From positions 43,244 through 107,243 of the forward strand of contig DUDG01000018.1 in the NCBI GenBank assembly GCA_012959395.1: 64,000 bases of DNA, in the 5' to 3' direction. The DNA comes from Flavobacteriaceae bacterium. Its GTDB lineage: Bacteria; Bacteroidota; Bacteroidia; Flavobacteriales; Flavobacteriaceae. The position numbers and the translations under genes are program-made. Shown in pieces: positions 8,177 to 18,109 of the stretch (positions are counted from its first letter, which is position 1; the number at the start of each line of letters is the position of its first letter). The notes beneath the pieces are model-generated. The model searched no databases, was not told the DNA's origin, and saw only the letters and a program-made list of their open reading frames with translations.

Positions 8177-8824
8177 TTATTGTTTAACAACTATAAAAGT
8201 AGCCGTGGCTCCAGTTGAAAGGTTCCATTGATTTGAAGAAATAAGTTTTTGACTATCATCAAAAACTCTAAGCTCAGCGGTATTTGGTCCTGATTCACCT
8301 TGATTTAATGCAGTAAAATCTATTTTATTAAATCCCTTATTTAAAGGAAGCTTAAATCCAATAAAAGAATTATCTAATAATAAATTATAAATAACAATAG
8401 AGTCATTAACTAAAATTCTTACTCTGTCTCCATCTACATATTCAAAATCTCTACATAATATATTTACATATTCTGATACTGTAGAAACATCTCCTAAATA
8501 TGAACCATTACTATAACCATTTGGTTTTTTATCTTTTTCTTTTTTCAATCTTTTAAGATAAATGTCCCCAGGGTTTAAAAATATTTCATTTTCCTTTAAT
8601 GCACTAGACATTTTCTTAGATTCAGTCTTTTTAGAAATTGAAAAATAATTTGGATTATTCGGGCTAATCTGAGCATTCTTTAAAGCTGAATAAACCGGAG
8701 GTAATAATTCAATTTTTCTTTTAGAAATTTCAACTTGAGAAAAAGTTAAAAAAGGTATTATTAAAAAAAATAATAATATTTTTCTTAATGATTTGAAATT
8801 TCTAAAAACAATAAAATTAGCCAT
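8177..8824 (-). CDS. Secreted protein of unknown function
   Basis: A 215-residue protein with an N-terminal signal peptide: a basic start, a hydrophobic core at about 15-28, then cleavage near FSQ. The C-terminal half is a predicted beta-sandwich: DRVRILVNDSIVIYNLLL, GFNKIDFTALNQGESGPNTAE and SSNQWNLSTGATATFIVV. I recall similar proteins as uncharacterised and widespread in Flavobacteriia; no catalytic motif is apparent. It probably acts in the periplasm or on the surface. It lies 85 nt downstream of ccsBA and may be the last gene of that transcript. Confidence 0.65.
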   Translation of the reverse strand: MANFIVFRNFKSLRKILLFFLIIPFLTFSQVEISKRKIELLPPVYSALKNAQISPNNPNYFSISKKTESKKMSSALKENEIFLNPGDIYLKRLKKEKDKKPNGYSNGSYLGDVSTVSEYVNILCRDFEYVDGDRVRILVNDSIVIYNLLLDNSFIGFKLPLNKGFNKIDFTALNQGESGPNTAELRVFDDSQKLISSNQWNLSTGATATFIVVKQ

Positions 8825-8909
8825 CTAATTATTTTATTTTCATTAAAATCAAGAACCATGCCTTAAATAAAAAATCAAAAAATACATAATCCTTAATAAA
8901 ACTCATGAA

Positions 8910-11900
8910 TTAAGATTTAAAATACTTATTATACTTGAAATAAGAGAAAAATCCTAAAATTAATACAAAAAATAAAGAGTAATATACAAAATCAGGTGTA
9001 ATAACTTTATCTCCACTAGCGTATGAATGTAGTCCTGATAAGTAGAAGTTAACACCAAAATAAGTCATAATAATACTAGAAAAAGCTAAAATTGACATTA
9101 AATTAAATGTCCATTTTCCTCTTAATCCAGGTACTAACCTCATATGTAATACAAAAGCATAAATGAAAATACTGATTAAAGCCCAAGTCTCTTTAGGATC
9201 CCATCCCCAATATCTTCCCCAACTTTCATTAGCCCATTGTCCTCCTAAAAAATTACCAATAGTTAGCATTATTAAACCAACAGTTAAAGCCATTTCATTA
9301 ATAATTGTTAATTCCTTTAAATTAAGCTCAATTTTCTTTTTATTCTTTTCGTTAGTGATTAACATCAAAATCAATGAAACAATCCCTAGTATCATTCCTA
9401 AAGTAAATGGACCATAACTTCCAACAATAACAGAAACATGAATCATTAACCAATAACTATCAAGAACTGGAACCAAATTTGCAATCTCTGGATCCATCCA
9501 ATTCCAATGTGCAATCATCAATATCATTGAAGCAACAAAAGAAGTAGCAGCAATAGTTAAATTTGATTTTCTCCCAAAAGCTAATCCAATACCTACTGTT
9601 GCCCAAGCAACAAAAATCATTGATTCATAGGCATCACTCCAAGGTGCATGACCAGCAATATATCCTCTTGCAATAAGTCCTATTGTATGAAGAAAGAATA
9701 AAGTAACAATTGAATACTTGCAAATTGAAACTAAAAAATTAACATATCTATTTTCATAAAATATTTGAAATATTAAAAACCCAAACATAAGAGTGCCAAC
9801 ATACATATACCAACTAAATAATTTTTTAAAAACATCATATTTATTATATAAAATCTCTGCTTTTACTTTTTTTTCTGTTGGAAGAACTTCTGAACCATAT
9901 TTTTTTTGAAAACCTTTAATACTCTCTAATAGTTTTTCTGAATTTGTATAATCTTTTATAATTACATCATTATCTAGTGAGCCTAAATAAAGTGGCAATA
10001 TATTTTTTACATATAAAGAGTCAATTCCTGTAAACGAATCTGGATCTAATTCAGAAAAAGAAAGCCATTTATTATTTGGCTCATCAGGAATTGGAAATAT
10101 TTTTAGAATTTTTCCTTCTAATGCAGAAAATAATAAATTTATTTTTCTGTCTAATTCTATAAAATCTTTTTCAAATTGATTTGGAAGTGATGATTTATAA
10201 GAATCTTCAAGTTGTTTAGATAATTTGTAATTCCCTTTTTGATCAAAAAAGTCAACAAATGCAGCATACTTTTCTTTTTTATTTCTTCCTGCTATTTTCC
10301 TAATACTATCATTTCCTCTCTTAAGATAAATTATAGGAATATTATACCATAAAACAGGATTTTTAATAATTGAAATAAGAACTTGATCTGCATTTAAACC
10401 TTTATACTTATCCGATTTACTCACTTTTCGTAAAAGTTCAGATGCAAAAGTATTTAAAGGCTTCATCCTTCCTCCAGAATCTTGAATTACTAAGCTTCCG
10501 AACACAGCAGAATGCTCAATACTAACAGGATTATTAATAATTAAAGAATCTATTTGTTTTAAGTTTTTAGCTTTTATATGATCATGATTTTCTTGACTTA
10601 AACCAATACTTGAAAAGAATAAAAAGAAAATCAATAATGATTGTTTTTTTAGTTTAACTTTTTCTAGTTGAAGTGCCAAATCTTTAAATCTTGTTTTTCC
10701 AAAAAACATGATTCCTATTAATCCTATATACAATAAAAAGTAACCCAAATAGGTTATTAAAGTCCCATAAAAGTCATGGTTAACAGATAAAATAGTTCCT
10801 TTTTCATCCTGATCAAAAGAGGCTTGAAAGAAACGATATCCTTTATGATTTAGGATATGATTCATATAAATTTCGTGATCAAAATTATTGTTGTCTAAAA
10901 CTGTCACTTTACTCATAAAGCTACTATAGCTTTTTTCAGTACCTGGGTATTTTTCTGCTATAAAATCATTTAGTTTGATTTTAAATGGCAATTCATACTC
11001 TAAAGAACCATATTTCATCAAAAAATCTAAATTGCCAACTCTTATTGTTTTTAAATCATTTACAACTCCTTTAGCGCCTAAAAGGCCTATGATTTCAGAT
11101 TCATTATTAGTAGATATCTTCAAAAACAGACCATCTTGTACCGTAACCTCATCATCTGATTTAAGAATTTCAAATTTTCCATTAATAATCTCATCTGGAA
11201 AAACAAATTGTAAACCTGCAGCATTATATAATGATCTTAGTTGTAAAGGTTGGTCTGAACCTTTAATAAGTTGACCTTTTTTTTGATCAGCCATTCTTAA
11301 ATAATCCCCATCAAAAGCGCTATTTACAATTAGTTCGCCATCAATAAGTTTAATATTAATTGCTCCAACAGTGGGTTTATTTAAAGCAAATAATATATTA
11401 TGAATACTTGTAATATCTCCCCACTTAAGAAAATGATCGTGTCTATTTCCTCCACTTGCTTCAACAATTTTCAAATACTGATCTCCATTTATATTTTCAA
11501 CTAAATCTTCCTTAGCATTTTCAATAAAATCAACATATTCAATTGTAAAATCTTGATTATTAAATTCATATTTCCATTTAAAAGAATTATTGGTATGTTC
11601 TGAAAGAAGCATATCGTCTTCTAATTTCTTTCTAGCAGGCTGACCATTAATTTCTCCATCAACGAAGATTGTTAAATAAGTTTTATCTGAAAGAAATGTT
11701 TGTGATGAATTATTTTCTCTTATTGGCATAACTCCTTCAAAACCTATGTAACGAGTAACAAAGGCACCTATTATTATTAATATCCATGATACATGTAATA
11801 AAAGTACTGGCCACTTTTCAAATCTTAATAAATTATATCTTTTGATATTTAAAATGAAACTCAATATAAAAAATCCCATTATTATCTCAAACCAAAAAGC

Positions 11901-12041
11901 GTTATAGATTAAAATTTTAGCAGTAGTGGTGCTGTAATAGTTTTCAACGAATGTGCCTACAGCCATTGAAAAAGCAAATAAAAGAAATAAAAAAGCAGTA
12001 AGTCTAGTTGAAATTAAAAAAGATATTATTTTTTTACCCAT
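8910..12041 (-). CDS. ccsBA: Cytochrome c biogenesis protein, fused CcsB-CcsA (ResB-ResC)
   Basis: A 1043-residue polytopic membrane protein of system II cytochrome c maturation, which moves haem across the inner membrane and attaches it to apocytochromes. The N-terminal part is ResB/CcsB-like, with TM helices near the start and a large extracytoplasmic domain. After a further TM region at about 440-475 comes an extracytoplasmic section, then the CcsA half with about eight helices. The haem-handling WWD-type signature is WGRYWGWDPKETWAL, with conserved His in HAPWSDAYES and LHSYASGD. The start overlaps the surA-like gene by 16 nt. The fusion is usual for Bacteroidota. Confidence 0.95.
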   Translation of the reverse strand: MGKKIISFLISTRLTAFLFLLFAFSMAVGTFVENYYSTTTAKILIYNAFWFEIIMGFFILSFILNIKRYNLLRFEKWPVLLLHVSWILIIIGAFVTRYIGFEGVMPIRENNSSQTFLSDKTYLTIFVDGEINGQPARKKLEDDMLLSEHTNNSFKWKYEFNNQDFTIEYVDFIENAKEDLVENINGDQYLKIVEASGGNRHDHFLKWGDITSIHNILFALNKPTVGAINIKLIDGELIVNSAFDGDYLRMADQKKGQLIKGSDQPLQLRSLYNAAGLQFVFPDEIINGKFEILKSDDEVTVQDGLFLKISTNNESEIIGLLGAKGVVNDLKTIRVGNLDFLMKYGSLEYELPFKIKLNDFIAEKYPGTEKSYSSFMSKVTVLDNNNFDHEIYMNHILNHKGYRFFQASFDQDEKGTILSVNHDFYGTLITYLGYFLLYIGLIGIMFFGKTRFKDLALQLEKVKLKKQSLLIFFLFFSSIGLSQENHDHIKAKNLKQIDSLIINNPVSIEHSAVFGSLVIQDSGGRMKPLNTFASELLRKVSKSDKYKGLNADQVLISIIKNPVLWYNIPIIYLKRGNDSIRKIAGRNKKEKYAAFVDFFDQKGNYKLSKQLEDSYKSSLPNQFEKDFIELDRKINLLFSALEGKILKIFPIPDEPNNKWLSFSELDPDSFTGIDSLYVKNILPLYLGSLDNDVIIKDYTNSEKLLESIKGFQKKYGSEVLPTEKKVKAEILYNKYDVFKKLFSWYMYVGTLMFGFLIFQIFYENRYVNFLVSICKYSIVTLFFLHTIGLIARGYIAGHAPWSDAYESMIFVAWATVGIGLAFGRKSNLTIAATSFVASMILMIAHWNWMDPEIANLVPVLDSYWLMIHVSVIVGSYGPFTLGMILGIVSLILMLITNEKNKKKIELNLKELTIINEMALTVGLIMLTIGNFLGGQWANESWGRYWGWDPKETWALISIFIYAFVLHMRLVPGLRGKWTFNLMSILAFSSIIMTYFGVNFYLSGLHSYASGDKVITPDFVYYSLFFVLILGFFSYFKYNKYFKS

Positions 12042-13411
12042 TTATTAGTAAAGTTACAGTCCTTATTATCTTTATTTATATTAATATATGTTTCATCAAT
12101 TTTTTCAATCATCCAGCTTTGGATTTTATCAAGTTGCTTTTCTTTAAGAGCTAATTCTTTTATTTTAATATAATCTTGAGAATAATTAGCAATATGTTCA
12201 TCGAATCTGTTACTTACTTTTATTATTTTATATTTCTTAACTCCTCTTTGATCTTCTTCAAGGAGTGAGTTAGAAATTTCATTGTCTTTTAATTTTTGTG
12301 CTTGACTGTATAAAACAGGATCCATTTTAGTCAGTTCAAATCTAGTGTCACCTGTTGTAGGATTTATAAGTACTCCTCCATTGTTTTTGGTTTCTTCCTC
12401 ATGGGACAAAGATTTTGCTGCTTCTTCAAAAGTTAATTCTTCATCAACAATTCTTTTTCTAATTAAATCAATAATTCTTTTAGCTTCAACTAAAGCTTCG
12501 TTTCTAATTTCTGGAATCAATAAAATATGTCTAACATCAACCTCTTGTCCTCTAATTTTTTCAACTTTTACTATATGCCATCCACTGGGTGACTTGAAAG
12601 GAGCTGATATCTCACCTTCTCTTAATCTATATGAAGCATCTCTAAACTCTTTTACCATTTGTGGTCTACTTCTATTAAGAGTATATTTTCCGCCAGTTGA
12701 TCTTGACCCTGGATCTTGAGAATATAAAATAGCTTTTGTTGCGAATGAAGAACCATTTACAACTATATCATTTCTTATAGTTTCTAAACGTTTGATTACT
12801 TTTTGTTCATCTTCATCAGAAACTTCTGGGTTTATTACAATTTGAGCTAATTCTAATTCTGCACCAAAAACTGGTCTTTCATAGTTTGGAATAGAGTTAA
12901 AAAATTGTCTTACTTCCTCAGGTGTAATTTCAATTTCATCAACAATTTTATTTTGCATTTTTTCAGATAACTGATTGACCTTATTTATTTCAAAAAGTTC
13001 AGTCCTAAAAGATTGCTCGTCATTTTTTTTATAAAATTCTAGCACTTTATCTAAACTACCTAATTGATCAATAAAATAATCAATAGTTTTGTCAACATAT
13101 GAATATATCTGATTATTATCAACTTCTAAACTATCTTGTTCAGCATGATGAGCGTATAATTTATCTTCCATCAATTTCCCTAACAAACTACATCTAGTTA
13201 TATTTTGAGTTGAAACACCTTGAGATTGAAGATCAATTAGAGTCTTATCTACATCTGACTCTAATATAACATACTCGCCAACTACAGCAGAAACGCCATC
13301 TATTTTAATTTTACTTTGAACAATATCAGAATTAACAGAAGACTGCGAAAAACTAATGTTAAAAAATAACATTAGTAAAGCAGAAAAGAAATATTTACTA
13401 ATTTGTTTCAT
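12026..13411 (-). CDS. surA: Periplasmic peptidyl-prolyl isomerase/chaperone, SurA-type
   Basis: A foldase for outer-membrane proteins. I set the start at ATG 13411 (461 residues) because KQISKYFFSALLMLFF ... FSQ is a clean signal peptide; the frame is open 12 codons further upstream. An N-terminal SurA helical domain (about 40-170) is followed by a first PpiC parvulin domain (about 175-270, ending GWHIVKVEK) and a second (about 280-380, starting DVRHILL). It overlaps the upstream lipoprotein gene by 14 nt and ccsBA by 16 nt, so guaB-linked lipoprotein, surA and ccsBA form one transcript. Confidence 0.9.
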   Translation of the reverse strand: MKQISKYFFSALLMLFFNISFSQSSVNSDIVQSKIKIDGVSAVVGEYVILESDVDKTLIDLQSQGVSTQNITRCSLLGKLMEDKLYAHHAEQDSLEVDNNQIYSYVDKTIDYFIDQLGSLDKVLEFYKKNDEQSFRTELFEINKVNQLSEKMQNKIVDEIEITPEEVRQFFNSIPNYERPVFGAELELAQIVINPEVSDEDEQKVIKRLETIRNDIVVNGSSFATKAILYSQDPGSRSTGGKYTLNRSRPQMVKEFRDASYRLREGEISAPFKSPSGWHIVKVEKIRGQEVDVRHILLIPEIRNEALVEAKRIIDLIRKRIVDEELTFEEAAKSLSHEEETKNNGGVLINPTTGDTRFELTKMDPVLYSQAQKLKDNEISNSLLEEDQRGVKKYKIIKVSNRFDEHIANYSQDYIKIKELALKEKQLDKIQSWMIEKIDETYININKDNKDCNFTNKWVKK

Positions 13412-14258
13412 AAAATTCAAATTCTTTTTTTTGTATAGCATCATCAATTAAATCTTTTTCAAATTTACTAATAAACTCTAATTTTTTTTTATTTAAAAGA
13501 ATTTGTTTTAAAGTAGGTTGGATAAATTCAATTGGCGCTAAATCATTTCTAAAAATAGATTCATTAATTTTAATCAAATATAATTCTAAAGAATCTTCTA
13601 ATTGATAAAATAGTGACTTTTTTATAATTCTATTTTTTATATTTTTATTAATTTCTGGAAATTTATTAAAAAACATTTCTTTATTAATCCAAACTGAGTC
13701 ATTAAAATAAAAAGAAGTGAATTGTAAAGAAATTGAATCCAAAAAAGCAACATCATTCTTATTAAACCTTCTAAACCTTTTAACAACATCCTTAATATTA
13801 TAATTATCGCTTTTTATTTTTAGATACCTTCCTTTAAGTAAATCCTGATTTAGTTTAAAATTCAATTTATTTAAATCATGATATTTTTTTATTTCATTTT
13901 TTGAAATCAAAGTATCCATTAGGGCTTTCACCATTTTTTCTTGATAATAATGAGAAAGTAAATCATTTTTATATGATTCAACCAGCTCTAATAATTCAAA
14001 CTGTTCATCTTTATCAAGGTTGATTAAGGCCTTGTCATAAATAATATAATTTTTAGCCCATTTCAAAATTTGATTCTTGACATAAATTATACTATCCTCT
14101 TTTGACAAATTCTTAGGAAATATATCTTTAATATCCTCAAAATAAAAATAATCATCTTGAATTCTAGCCAATGCTAATTGAGGATTAGATTTAAAATATT
14201 GACAACTAACTATTATTATAGAAAAAGAAAAAAGAAAAAAGAAATTTTTTATTTTCAA
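13398..14258 (-). CDS. SurA-N-like lipoprotein, probable companion foldase
   Basis: A 286-residue lipoprotein: lipobox IIVSC with Cys19. The rest is charged and mostly helical, Lys/Asp/Asn-rich, and aligns in style with the helical N- and C-terminal segments of SurA/PrsA chaperones. No obvious parvulin catalytic core is visible. In flavobacteria a PPIase-annotated lipoprotein commonly lies between guaB and surA, which matches. The likely job is binding unfolded outer-membrane proteins at the periplasmic face. It sits 7 nt after guaB and overlaps surA by 14 nt. Confidence 0.7.
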   Translation of the reverse strand: MKIKNFFFLFSFSIIIVSCQYFKSNPQLALARIQDDYFYFEDIKDIFPKNLSKEDSIIYVKNQILKWAKNYIIYDKALINLDKDEQFELLELVESYKNDLLSHYYQEKMVKALMDTLISKNEIKKYHDLNKLNFKLNQDLLKGRYLKIKSDNYNIKDVVKRFRRFNKNDVAFLDSISLQFTSFYFNDSVWINKEMFFNKFPEINKNIKNRIIKKSLFYQLEDSLELYLIKINESIFRNDLAPIEFIQPTLKQILLNKKKLEFISKFEKDLIDDAIQKKEFEFYETN

Positions 14259-14265
14259 AACAATA

Positions 14266-15738
14266 TTATCTAGAATAATTAGGAGATTCTTTGGTTATTA
14301 TAACATTATGAGGGTGGTTTTCTTGAATACCAGCTCCTGTAATTTGAATAAATTGAGCTTTAGCTTGTAAATCCTCAATATTTTTACTTCCACAATAACC
14401 CATTCCTGATTTTAATCCTCCTACAAATTGATGAATACTTTCTAAAAGGTCACCTTTATAAGGTACTCTTCCTACAACTCCTTCAGGGACGAGTTTATTT
14501 GAGTCACTTACAAAATCTTGAAAATAACGATCTCTACTTCCTTTTTGCATAGCTTCTATAGAACCCATTCCTCTATAAGTCTTAAATTTTCTTCCTTCAT
14601 AAATAATGGTTTCACCTGGAGATTCTTTAGTTCCAGCTAAAAGAGAACCTAACATAACGCAATCTGCACCTGCGGCAATTGCTTTAGTAATATCTCCAGT
14701 GTATTTAATTCCTCCATCTGCTATAACTGAAACCCCTGATCCTTTAATAGCTTTTGAAACTTCATAAATTGCAGAAAGTTGAGGATAACCAACTCCAGAT
14801 ATAACCCTAGTTGTACAAATTGAACCTGGGCCAATTCCAACTTTAACTCCATCTGCACCTGCTTTTACTAAAAACAATGCAGCTTCTGCTGTAGCAATAT
14901 TTCCAACAATCACATCAAGGCCAGGAAAATCTTGCTTAATATTTTTTAAAATATTTAACACTCCCTTTGAATGGCCATGAGCGGTGTCAATAACTATTGC
15001 ATCTACACCTGCCTTATATAGAGCTTTACATCTTTCAAAAGAATCCTGGGAAACACCTATTGCAGCAGCTACTTTCAACCTACCATATTTATCTTTATTT
15101 GATATTGGCTTAAGAGATAATTTTTGAATATCTCTAAATGTTATTAAACCAATTAAATTTTTATTTTTATCAATGACTGGTAATTTTTCTATTTTATGTT
15201 TTTGTAAAATCTTTTCTGCTTCTTGCATCGTAACGCCTTCTTTAGCAGTAACTAGATTTGTTGTTGTCATAACTTGAGAAAGAGATTTGCTGTTATCATT
15301 TTCAAACCTTAAATCTCTGTTGGTAACAATACCAATTAATTTTCTTTCAGCATTTATAATTGGAATTCCACCAATACTGTATTCTTTCATATTATGTTTT
15401 GCTTCAGCAACTAAAGAATTTTTATTTAGAGTAATTGGTTCTAAAATCATTCCCGATTCTGACCTTTTAACTTTTTTAATTTTACTAGCTTGCTCATCAA
15501 TAGTCATGCTTTTATGCAGAACACCTAAACCTCCTTCTTGTGCCATTGCAATAGCCATTTTACTCTCTGTAACAGTATCCATCGCAGCAGAAACAATGGG
15601 AATATTTAAATTTAGATTTTTAGAAAATTTAGATTTTAAATCTACCTGATTTGGGAGGCATTCTGAATAAGATGGAACTAAAATAACGTCATCGTATGTT
15701 AATCCTGTTCCAATAAATTTCTTTTTAAGTAAATCCAT
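14266..15738 (-). CDS. guaB: IMP dehydrogenase
   Basis: Converts IMP to XMP with NAD+, the first committed step of GMP synthesis, in the cytosol. From ATG 15738 it has 490 residues, the family norm. [15 protein letters not shown] opens the barrel, two CBS domains sit at about 90-200, the catalytic loop is GPGSICTTR with the Cys that forms the E-XMP adduct, and [10 protein letters not shown] is the flap. An in-frame ATG at 15765 lies only 2 nt downstream of a -7 box (15767-15774), which would put it before the transcription start, so the later start is preferred. Confidence 0.96.
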   Translation of the reverse strand: MDLLKKKFIGTGLTYDDVILVPSYSECLPNQVDLKSKFSKNLNLNIPIVSAAMDTVTESKMAIAMAQEGGLGVLHKSMTIDEQASKIKKVKRSESGMILEPITLNKNSLVAEAKHNMKEYSIGGIPIINAERKLIGIVTNRDLRFENDNSKSLSQVMTTTNLVTAKEGVTMQEAEKILQKHKIEKLPVIDKNKNLIGLITFRDIQKLSLKPISNKDKYGRLKVAAAIGVSQDSFERCKALYKAGVDAIVIDTAHGHSKGVLNILKNIKQDFPGLDVIVGNIATAEAALFLVKAGADGVKVGIGPGSICTTRVISGVGYPQLSAIYEVSKAIKGSGVSVIADGGIKYTGDITKAIAAGADCVMLGSLLAGTKESPGETIIYEGRKFKTYRGMGSIEAMQKGSRDRYFQDFVSDSNKLVPEGVVGRVPYKGDLLESIHQFVGGLKSGMGYCGSKNIEDLQAKAQFIQITGAGIQENHPHNVIITKESPNYSR

Positions 15739-15766
15739 AGCAATTAACTTATTAATTAATTGCATG

Positions 15767-15774
15767 CAAATATA
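15767..15774 (-). promoter_or_regulatory. Bacteroidota -7 promoter box for guaB
   Basis: On the minus strand this reads TATATTTG, an exact TAnnTTTG. Transcription would begin about 7 nt downstream, leaving a short leader before ATG 15738. No clear -33 TTG is seen at the expected distance. Confidence 0.5.
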
Positions 15775-15781
15775 CTAAAAA

Positions 15782-16273
15782 TTAACCCTTGAAAAGTTTG
15801 AGGTCTTTAATTATTATAATTACAGATAATAGAAATGAAATTGTCATTAAAAAACCAGAGAAAATAACTAAGTATTTAAACCAAAGTATTTCTATCCAAA
15901 GAAAATAAATCCCTCCGAAAGTCAAAAGAATTGAAACAAATGGTTCAATCGTTAGAAAATACTTTAAAAAAATATTTGTAGGAGTTAAACAAAGTAACAA
16001 ACCCACAATAAAAAAAATAACAGACATGGAAAGAATATGGGAATGAATTATTGCTAAAAGCTCTCTTTTACTTTTTTTAAATTTCATCACGTCTGCATCA
16101 ATATCAGACTCATTACCATTATATTGTTCAACAAGCCCATTCGGTTGGATGCTATTTGAATGATTTACAAAACTAATACTAGAGAAAAAACCAATACTTA
16201 ATACTACTATAAATGAAGCAATTAAATATCTTATCTCTTTTGAAAGTTGTGAAAGACTATTTATTTCAAACAT
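15782..16273 (-). CDS. Four-helix inner-membrane protein of unknown function
   Basis: A 163-residue membrane protein: one helix at about 14-34, then a hydrophilic loop (about 38-70), then three helices (76-95, 105-130, 135-157). HSHILSMSVIF within the second helix carries two His residues on one face and could bind metal or haem, but that is a guess. It is the last gene of a porin / FMN-binding / membrane-protein set with 12-15 nt gaps, so it probably works with the FMN-binding protein in an envelope redox or transport unit. I recognise no family name. Confidence 0.6.
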   Translation of the reverse strand: MFEINSLSQLSKEIRYLIASFIVVLSIGFFSSISFVNHSNSIQPNGLVEQYNGNESDIDADVMKFKKSKRELLAIIHSHILSMSVIFFIVGLLLCLTPTNIFLKYFLTIEPFVSILLTFGGIYFLWIEILWFKYLVIFSGFLMTISFLLSVIIIIKDLKLFKG

Positions 16274-16285
16274 CGAGTAAAAATA

Positions 16286-16831
16286 CTATAATATTTTCTT
16301 ATCAATCAATAAATTTAAAGAACTTAATAATTGATTTATAGCATTTGTCATTGACTTTACTGAAATTGTTGCCCCTGAAATAGCTGAAATATTTTCTCTA
16401 TAAATAAATTTATCTTGAATTGATTTGTTATTGAATTGACGCAACCATCTTGTGCTACCAATTTCACTCCCCCAATCTTCTCTATATATTAAAACTTTAG
16501 ATTTTTTAATTATAAATTCATTATTGAAAAGCACTAAATATTCAAAAGTTTCTGTTTTACTAGGTGCAGTTCCAACATATGCATAACCCAAAAAGAGATC
16601 CTTTGAAATAATTTTAAAAAAACGATCTTTAGAAAAATCTACTGTTAAATCAGGTTCATTTTCAATTATAACAGGAATTAATAAAAAATCATTTATTGAA
16701 AAAGATTTAGAAATTTCTTTTTTTACTCTTTTTAAAATTTGAATATGGTTGTGAATAGTAAAAGAACTGCTGAGTATAAATATCAAAACAAAGCTAAAAG
16801 CTCTCAAACTATAAAGTTCTTTTAAATTCAT
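16286..16831 (-). CDS. FMN-binding domain protein (NqrC/RnfG-like)
   Basis: A 181-residue protein with an N-terminal membrane helix (about 10-27) and a periplasmic domain ending in ISAISGATISVKSMTNAI. The SGAT motif (152-155) matches the flavinylation site of NqrC/RnfG and related FMN-binding domains, where Thr155 would carry covalent FMN added by ApbE. No apbE or other Nqr/Rnf subunit is in the window, so it is not part of a sodium pump here. It sits between a porin and a small membrane protein, suggesting envelope electron transfer. Confidence 0.78.
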   Translation of the reverse strand: MNLKELYSLRAFSFVLIFILSSSFTIHNHIQILKRVKKEISKSFSINDFLLIPVIIENEPDLTVDFSKDRFFKIISKDLFLGYAYVGTAPSKTETFEYLVLFNNEFIIKKSKVLIYREDWGSEIGSTRWLRQFNNKSIQDKFIYRENISAISGATISVKSMTNAINQLLSSLNLLIDKKIL

Positions 16832-16846
16832 ATCTTATATCAGGTA

Positions 16847-17971
16847 TTAAAAGAAAACTCCTATTCCCATGTTAAATTGTCCCTTAGCTTTAGAATCTGC
16901 AGCTGCAGTTCCTTTTGATTGCCAATCCATTTTAAAAACAGCACCATCAGCTAAATGATAAGAAAGTCCAAAAGTAGTTTCTTTTCTATGAAATGAAGTA
17001 TTTTTAGTTAAAGATCCTGCTACACTTGAATGAGTATCAAAATCTTCATATCTAACAAAAGCATCTAATTTCTGGCGATTAGCCATAGGTAATAAATTGT
17101 AGGCAGCTTCAACATAATATCCACTCATTTTAGAACCTAAATCTTTTCCTGACACATTATTATATAAATCTGTATTACTTAATGAAGCATCAATATATTC
17201 AGATCTTGCAGTAAAACGATTTTTAACATATCTTGCATCTAAACCTAACATTGAAACCCCTACTTGAGAGCCAATAATGCTTTTGTCAGTAGTTTGAGTT
17301 TTTCCATTATAAAAACTTAATCCCAATTTAAGACCAGGAAGTCCATAATAGTCAACTTTAGATGCAAAGTTAGCATTACTACCTATAGATTCAGCTCCCT
17401 TTTGTCTGCCAGATCTTAAACCATTCGTTCCTTTTAATTTATATTCTCCATTATAAGAAACAAAACCATTCATTATGTAAGCTTGATATTTCAAAGACAT
17501 ACTATTAATTCTTCCTGTTGCTCCTATACCCATTTCCCTCCAAGTTGTAGGAACTAATTTATTATTTAGACTAGGTCTTTCTACACCATTGTAAGTAGTA
17601 GGCTCATGATACTCATTAATAATTCCCATAGGAACTAACAATAAGCCTCCTTTTATACTGAAATTATCTGAAACTCCATAATTTAAAAAAGCTTGTTCAA
17701 CATAAACTTCTTTTACATGTTCAAATTCAATTTCAGCAATAAATGATACTCTATCATCAAATTTATATGCAAAAAGAATTACTAATCTTTGAACATCTAA
17801 TTCAGAAGAACCAGAATCTGGATTGTTATATGTCATCTCACCATAACCTCCAATTGATAGACCAGAAACTAAAGTTTGTAAACTTAAAAGTTGTTTTTCA
17901 GGACTATTATTCTGAGCATAAAAACTTAAAGTAAACAAAGTAATTAAAACTGTTAATTTAGTTTTTTCCAT
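16847..17971 (-). CDS. Outer-membrane porin, OprP/OprO-like beta-barrel
   Basis: A 374-residue protein with a signal peptide (to about residue 19, FYAQ) and alternating beta-strand pattern to the C-terminus, ending in GIGVFF with an aromatic final residue as barrels require. SIGGYGEMTYNNPD near the mature N-terminus and RLVILFAYKFDDRVSFIAEIEFEH are typical of phosphate-selective-porin-like proteins in Bacteroidota. Substrate cannot be inferred. First gene of a three-gene unit with the FMN-binding and four-helix proteins; a -7 box lies upstream at 18006-18013. Confidence 0.8.
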   Translation of the reverse strand: MEKTKLTVLITLFTLSFYAQNNSPEKQLLSLQTLVSGLSIGGYGEMTYNNPDSGSSELDVQRLVILFAYKFDDRVSFIAEIEFEHVKEVYVEQAFLNYGVSDNFSIKGGLLLVPMGIINEYHEPTTYNGVERPSLNNKLVPTTWREMGIGATGRINSMSLKYQAYIMNGFVSYNGEYKLKGTNGLRSGRQKGAESIGSNANFASKVDYYGLPGLKLGLSFYNGKTQTTDKSIIGSQVGVSMLGLDARYVKNRFTARSEYIDASLSNTDLYNNVSGKDLGSKMSGYYVEAAYNLLPMANRQKLDAFVRYEDFDTHSSVAGSLTKNTSFHRKETTFGLSYHLADGAVFKMDWQSKGTAAADSKAKGQFNMGIGVFF

Positions 17972-18005
17972 ATTATATTTATTTGGATTGATTATAAATA
18001 AGATA

Positions 18006-18013
18006 CAAACGTA
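18006..18013 (-). promoter_or_regulatory. Bacteroidota -7 box upstream of the porin operon
   Basis: Reads TACGTTTG on the minus strand (TAnnTTTG), 34 nt before the porin start. No -33 element is evident. Confidence 0.4.
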
Positions 18014-18109
18014 TGGGAAAATTTTAAAAAATAAAAGCTTATTTTTAATTATTCTAAATAAAAATAGGGAGAATTAAAAGTAGAGTTACTCTAAGTGATT
18101 GAATAACAA

